Source: Phycisphaerae bacterium (GTDB taxonomy: Bacteria > Planctomycetota > Phycisphaerae > UBA1845). Taken from it: DNA of 37,844 bases. Positions 34,556-37,844 of this stretch are shown one piece after another. The DNA lies in NCBI GenBank assembly GCA_029260025.1, contig JAJDDZ010000083.1, positions 1 to 37,844 on the forward strand, written 5' to 3'. Each line of letters opens with the position of its first letter. Position 1 is the first letter of the stretch. Position numbers and translations under genes: made by a program. Below the pieces are notes generated by a model, which worked only from the letters and a program-made list of their open reading frames with translations, was not told where the DNA came from and did not search any database.

Positions 34556-35692
34556 ATGGCCATTTTCGAGTCAAGGGAGGCCGGTTCGCTGGCCCTAAAG
34601 GATGTTCGGTACGAAAAAAAGGGGTGGGTCGCCTTTATCTCGATCGACCGCCCCCACAACTACAACGCCTACAGCACTGTCGCCCTGACAGAACTCGCTG
34701 CCGCCTTCCAAGATGCATCTTGGGATGACAGAATCGCGGTCGTTGTCTTCAGCGGCGTCGGGGAGAAGGCTTTTTGTACGGGCGGCGACGTCAAGGAATA
34801 CCAGGAATCCTATACCCAAAAGCCACGCGACTACTGGAAGTACATGTCGTGCTTCAAGGACTATATTGAGTCGATCACCAACTGCTCCAAGCCTGTAATC
34901 GCTCGAATCAACGGAATGGCGGTCGGCGGCGGCAATGAAAGTCAACTCGCGTGCGACCTCTCCGTCATGGGTGAACACGCCTTCATCGCTCAGGTGGGCA
35001 CGAGCGTCGGAAGCGTCGCATGCGGCGGATCGACGCAGTGGTTACCGATTCACGTCGGCGACCGCAAAGCACGCGGAATTCTGTTTCTCAACAACCGATA
35101 CGCAGCCTTTACTTCGCTGTCGATGGGGCTGACCAACGTCGTTGCGCCAACTGTTGTCGGTCCCGACGGAAACTTTGTCACTCAGTTCACAGACGACCGG
35201 ACGTATCTAGCCGACTGGAACACGGATCCGTGGGATCAGCCTTTCGTCTCGCGAGCGGCGGCGGAGCAAATCAAGAAAGCGCAAAAGGGACAAGATGGCT
35301 ACGCGCTGGATTTCTCGCGATTAGATGAGGTCGTAGCGGGGATGAGCGATCAGATTGTTCACAAATTTGCGGAATGCACGCGCTACACAAAAGCCCAAGT
35401 TAATTACTGGAAAGACGCCGCCTGGCACGCGACAACCGGGCACGCCCGCGACTGGCTGGCGATTCACTATACGAGTCTCGAACCCTACGAAGGGATGACC
35501 GCATTCGTGGAAAAACGGAAAGCGGATTATGTCGGTCAGCGCGAGAAAGCAGCCGACCCAAACGGATCCAGCGAGTTTCTCTGGGGACCCTACGCTAACG
35601 CCTGTCCGGATTGCGGGGCAAAGGGCATTCCCCGCGACTTCGAGTTTTGCGGGAAGTGTGGTGCATCCATCAAGGCAAGCGTTGCAACCTAG
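34556..35692 (+). CDS. oah: 6-oxocyclohex-1-ene-1-carbonyl-CoA hydrolase (ring-opening hydrolase)
   Basis: This 378-residue crotonase-fold enzyme (Oah/BamA) opens the ring of 6-oxocyclohexene-carbonyl-CoA with two waters to give 3-hydroxypimeloyl-CoA. It follows the ring-hydrolase pattern more closely than ordinary enoyl-CoA hydratases: TGGDVKEYQ (about 75), RDYWKYMSCFKDYIESITNC, GGGNESQLACD (about 124) and the long C-terminal part (FAECTRYTKAQVNYWKD). Thauera Oah has nearly the same length. The C-terminus has a zinc-ribbon-like cysteine quartet (C350, C353, C365, C368). AAGGAGG lies 7 bases before ATG 34556; an in-frame start at 34415 was rejected. It heads the operon with SDR, dch and had. 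Confidence 0.85.
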   Translation: MAIFESREAGSLALKDVRYEKKGWVAFISIDRPHNYNAYSTVALTELAAAFQDASWDDRIAVVVFSGVGEKAFCTGGDVKEYQESYTQKPRDYWKYMSCFKDYIESITNCSKPVIARINGMAVGGGNESQLACDLSVMGEHAFIAQVGTSVGSVACGGSTQWLPIHVGDRKARGILFLNNRYAAFTSLSMGLTNVVAPTVVGPDGNFVTQFTDDRTYLADWNTDPWDQPFVSRAAAEQIKKAQKGQDGYALDFSRLDEVVAGMSDQIVHKFAECTRYTKAQVNYWKDAAWHATTGHARDWLAIHYTSLEPYEGMTAFVEKRKADYVGQREKAADPNGSSEFLWGPYANACPDCGAKGIPRDFEFCGKCGASIKASVAT

Positions 35693-35712
35693 CTCTTAAG
35701 AAAGGAAAAACC

Positions 35713-36453
35713 TTGTCGAGCGAGCGACGAGCTTTGGTAACTGGTGGCGGTCGGGGCATTGGCCGTAGCGTTGCAGCGACGCTTGCCCGGGATGGCTTCG
35801 ACATCTGCATCTTCGATCGGACGCTTCCTGGTGATAAAGAGCTACTCGTCGAAGAGATCGAATCGAACGGTCGAGAATGCCTGCTGATCGCTGGCGACGT
35901 GTGCGACTCGGAGTCGGTTCAAAATGCGATCGAAACGGTGGCAGGTCGATGGGGCGGACTGGACGTCCTGGTCAACAACGCAGGCGTCGTTCGTGATCGC
36001 GTGTGCTGGAAGATGAGCGATGATGAATGGAGCGATGTGCTCGGCGTGAACCTCACCGGAACGTTTCAAATGTGCCGCGCCGCCATTCCGCTGATTCGTC
36101 AAGGCGGAGGTGGAAGCGTCGTCAACATATCGAGCATCAATGGCCTGCGGGGCAAACTCGGGCAGGTTAACTACGCTGCCTCCAAGGCGGGTGTGATCGG
36201 TTTGACCAAGTCGCTGGCGAAGGAAGTGGCTGGTTTCAACATTACGGTCAACTCGGTCGCCCCAGGTTATATCGAGACGGATATCCTCGCTTCGATGCCA
36301 GAAGATATGAAGAAGCAAGCTCTCAGTGAGACTTTGCTTGGTCGCGCTGGGGACGTGAAGGATGTCGCTGAGGCGGTCGCGTTTCTTTGTAGCAGTCGTG
36401 CACGGTTTATTACGGGCGAAGTCTTGAAGGTGGACGGTGGACAGTACGTTTAG
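35713..36453 (+). CDS. SDR-family 3-hydroxyacyl-CoA-type dehydrogenase (FabG-like)
   Basis: This 246-residue short-chain dehydrogenase has GGGRGIG (11-17), NNAG, the catalytic serine S141 and the YAASK motif with Y154 and K158. A TTG start at 35713, 20 bases after oah and with AAAGGA just upstream, gives the normal family length; the ATG at 35611 inside oah was rejected. The operon context suggests oxidation of a 3-hydroxyacyl-CoA, for example 3-hydroxypimeloyl-CoA, made by ring opening. A general 3-oxoacyl reductase is the alternative. Confidence 0.75.
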   Translation: MSSERRALVTGGGRGIGRSVAATLARDGFDICIFDRTLPGDKELLVEEIESNGRECLLIAGDVCDSESVQNAIETVAGRWGGLDVLVNNAGVVRDRVCWKMSDDEWSDVLGVNLTGTFQMCRAAIPLIRQGGGGSVVNISSINGLRGKLGQVNYAASKAGVIGLTKSLAKEVAGFNITVNSVAPGYIETDILASMPEDMKKQALSETLLGRAGDVKDVAEAVAFLCSSRARFITGEVLKVDGGQYV

Positions 36454-36465
36454 GGCTGATAAGAC

Positions 36466-37236
36466 ATGAGTGATCAACAGTTCATCAAAGTTTCCATCGA
36501 GCGGCGTGTGGCCACCGTCGCCATGATACGCGGACCGCTCAACATTCTTCACAACCCAATGATGGAAGAACTCAACGCCGCTCTCGAGAAACTCGTCGCC
36601 GATCAAAGCCTGATTGCGATCGTTCTGCGAGCTTCTGGAAAAGCGTTTAGCGCGGGCGTCGATGTCGGCGATCACTCGCCTCAATCAGCCGCCGAGATGA
36701 TTCGCCTTTTCCATGGGATCTTCCGCAAGCTCGCCTCAACCGACGCGATCATCATCGCCGCAGTGCAAGGCGCCGCGCTAGGGGGGGGGTGCGAGCTCGC
36801 TTGCTTCTGCGACATAGTTCTCGCCTCATCACGCGCGAAATTCGGTCAGCCTGAAGTAAAAGTGGGCGTTTTTCCGCCGATTGCAGCGATCATTCTCTCA
36901 GCGCAAGTGGGGATCAAGAAAGCGGTCGAGCTAAACGTGCTCGGTGGAACCATTGATGCTCAAGAGGCGTACCGGATCGGTCTGATCAACGCCGTCTTCG
37001 ATCAAGAGTCATTCGACGCCGACGTAGACACTTACATTGAAGAAGTTCGCACGCTTTCCGGTCCCGTCGCTCGTCTGGCGAAGCGCGCAACACTCCTAGG
37101 CGAGCGCGAACGGTTTCTTGAACGCCTCGACGAAGTGGAAGAGCTTTATCTCGGGGAACTCATGGAGCTTTCAGATGCACACGAAGGCGTCTCGGCGTTT
37201 CTAGAACGCCGCGAACCGGTGTGGAGTCACGCATAA
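36466..37236 (+). CDS. dch: Cyclohexa-1,5-diene-1-carbonyl-CoA hydratase
   Basis: This 256-residue crotonase-family protein should hydrate cyclohexadiene-carbonyl-CoA, the product of benzoyl-CoA reductase, to the 6-hydroxy compound. It has the Dch-like segments FSAGVDVGDHSPQSAAEMIR and KFGQPEVKVGVFPP, which parallel those of Thauera Dch as I know it, and the oxyanion-hole region GGGCELACFCD (about 106). The glycine of the first segment and the VGDH following it replace the usual enoyl-CoA hydratase GADL. It starts 12 bases after the SDR gene. The order oah-SDR-dch-had supports the call. Confidence 0.8.
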   Translation: MSDQQFIKVSIERRVATVAMIRGPLNILHNPMMEELNAALEKLVADQSLIAIVLRASGKAFSAGVDVGDHSPQSAAEMIRLFHGIFRKLASTDAIIIAAVQGAALGGGCELACFCDIVLASSRAKFGQPEVKVGVFPPIAAIILSAQVGIKKAVELNVLGGTIDAQEAYRIGLINAVFDQESFDADVDTYIEEVRTLSGPVARLAKRATLLGERERFLERLDEVEELYLGELMELSDAHEGVSAFLERREPVWSHA

Positions 37237-37284
37237 CGGGAGCGATACAAAGCAAGAAGGCAGAAGACACAGGATGGCAGCATC

Positions 37285-37844
37285 ATGAAGGCAGCAGTTT
37301 TTCACGGTAAAGACATCGGACTCAAGTTTGAAGACGTGGCGATTCCCAAGATCAGTGCGGGCGAGATCTTGGTAAAGGTCGCCGCCTGCGGCGTTTGCCA
37401 TACCGACCTGCACTACATCGAACACGGCGTCGCGACGTTCAAGAAACCTCCCGTGATTCTAGGACACGAAGCGTCCGGGGTGGTCGAAGCAATCGGGGAG
37501 GGTGTGACGCGATTCGCATCCGGGCAGCGCGTCTTGATCCCCGCAGTCCTTACATGCGGCGAATGCACCTACTGTCGAATGGGTCGCGAAAACATTTGCA
37601 GCGCCATGACCATGCTGGGCAATCACATCAACGGTGCCTATGCGGAGTATGTCGTGGTACCAGCGAAGGATGTCCTTCACCTTCCGGAGTCGATTTCGTT
37701 ACAAAAAGCCGCGATCATTGCCGACGCGATCTCCACGCCTTATCACGCCGTCAAGAACCGTGCGCAGGTTCGCCCAGGCGATACGGTTGTGATCTTCGGG
37801 TGCGGCGGCGTAGGAATCAACGCCGTGCAACTTGCGGCCGCGAG
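37285..37844 (+). CDS. had: 6-hydroxycyclohex-1-ene-1-carbonyl-CoA dehydrogenase, partial (cut by window end)
   Basis: The first 186 residues of a zinc-dependent medium-chain dehydrogenase. The catalytic-zinc site is CGVCHTD (C38) with GHE (60-62). The structural-zinc cysteines are C91, C94, C97 and C105, and the NAD fold starts at GCGGVG near the end. Segments such as GVATFKKPPVILGHE, IPAVLTCGECTYC and ADAISTPYHA parallel Thauera Had, which oxidises the 6-hydroxy compound to the 6-oxo substrate of Oah. Generic alcohol dehydrogenases are the alternative, but the neighbouring dch and oah make Had likely. Confidence 0.8.
   Translation, partial: MKAAVFHGKDIGLKFEDVAIPKISAGEILVKVAACGVCHTDLHYIEHGVATFKKPPVILGHEASGVVEAIGEGVTRFASGQRVLIPAVLTCGECTYCRMGRENICSAMTMLGNHINGAYAEYVVVPAKDVLHLPESISLQKAAIIADAISTPYHAVKNRAQVRPGDTVVIFGCGGVGINAVQLAAA

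Noticed and set aside
1-37844. CRISPR arrays, rRNA genes, intact mobile elements
   Set aside because: I saw no regularly spaced repeats, no rRNA-like sequence, and only broken transposase fragments.

Overview
The window reads as a chromosomal segment of a planctomycete-like bacterium, probably an anaerobe. The evidence is several exported proteins with paired EF-hand/dockerin-like repeats, a thrombospondin-type calcium-repeat protein, an IPTL-CTERM-like tail, decayed planctomycete-type transposase fragments, and one hydrazine-synthase-alpha-type domain. Taxonomy is inferred from protein style only; there is no rRNA or marker gene.

Left part (1-9460), accessory DNA with low gene density: an exported octaheme cytochrome c followed by a terminator, a C-terminally anchored surface protein, a TadG-like von Willebrand factor A protein, two decayed copies of one insertion sequence, the 3' half of a tRNA-Val (a possible attachment site), and a coupled ridA-DUF362 pair.

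Middle part (9680-20352), an exported cytochrome locus. It holds a lipoprotein with a propeller and a hydrazine-synthase-alpha-type heme domain. The next gene overlaps it and fuses a cytochrome-c554-like tetraheme domain, a YVTN propeller and a MauG-like diheme domain. A ligand-binding protein with an N-terminal propeller and a large calcium-repeat surface protein follow. A second octaheme cytochrome, paralogous to the one at 917-3235, closes the locus. The combination recalls the building blocks of hydrazine synthase and its octaheme partner enzymes, but with altered architecture; its substrate is unknown.

Right part (20484-37844), anaerobic aromatic-acid metabolism around a divergent TetR promoter. 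Rightward genes are oah/bamA, an SDR dehydrogenase, dch and had (cut by the window end), which are the steps after benzoyl-CoA reductase. Leftward genes form one long, mostly overlapping series: tetR; a molybdenum hydroxylase (FAD subunit plus a fused FeS-Mo subunit); its maturation genes xdhC and a mocA-like gene; a 2-oxoacid oxidoreductase whose gamma, NAD(P)H-flavoprotein and ferredoxin parts are fused; a second, KorAB-like 2-oxoacid:ferredoxin oxidoreductase with a beta-gamma fusion; and a SMI1/KNR4 protein. The first oxidoreductase has the part list of phenylglyoxylate:NAD oxidoreductase, which would make benzoyl-CoA. The second could supply low-potential ferredoxin for ring reduction. 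The benzoyl-CoA reductase itself is not in the window.
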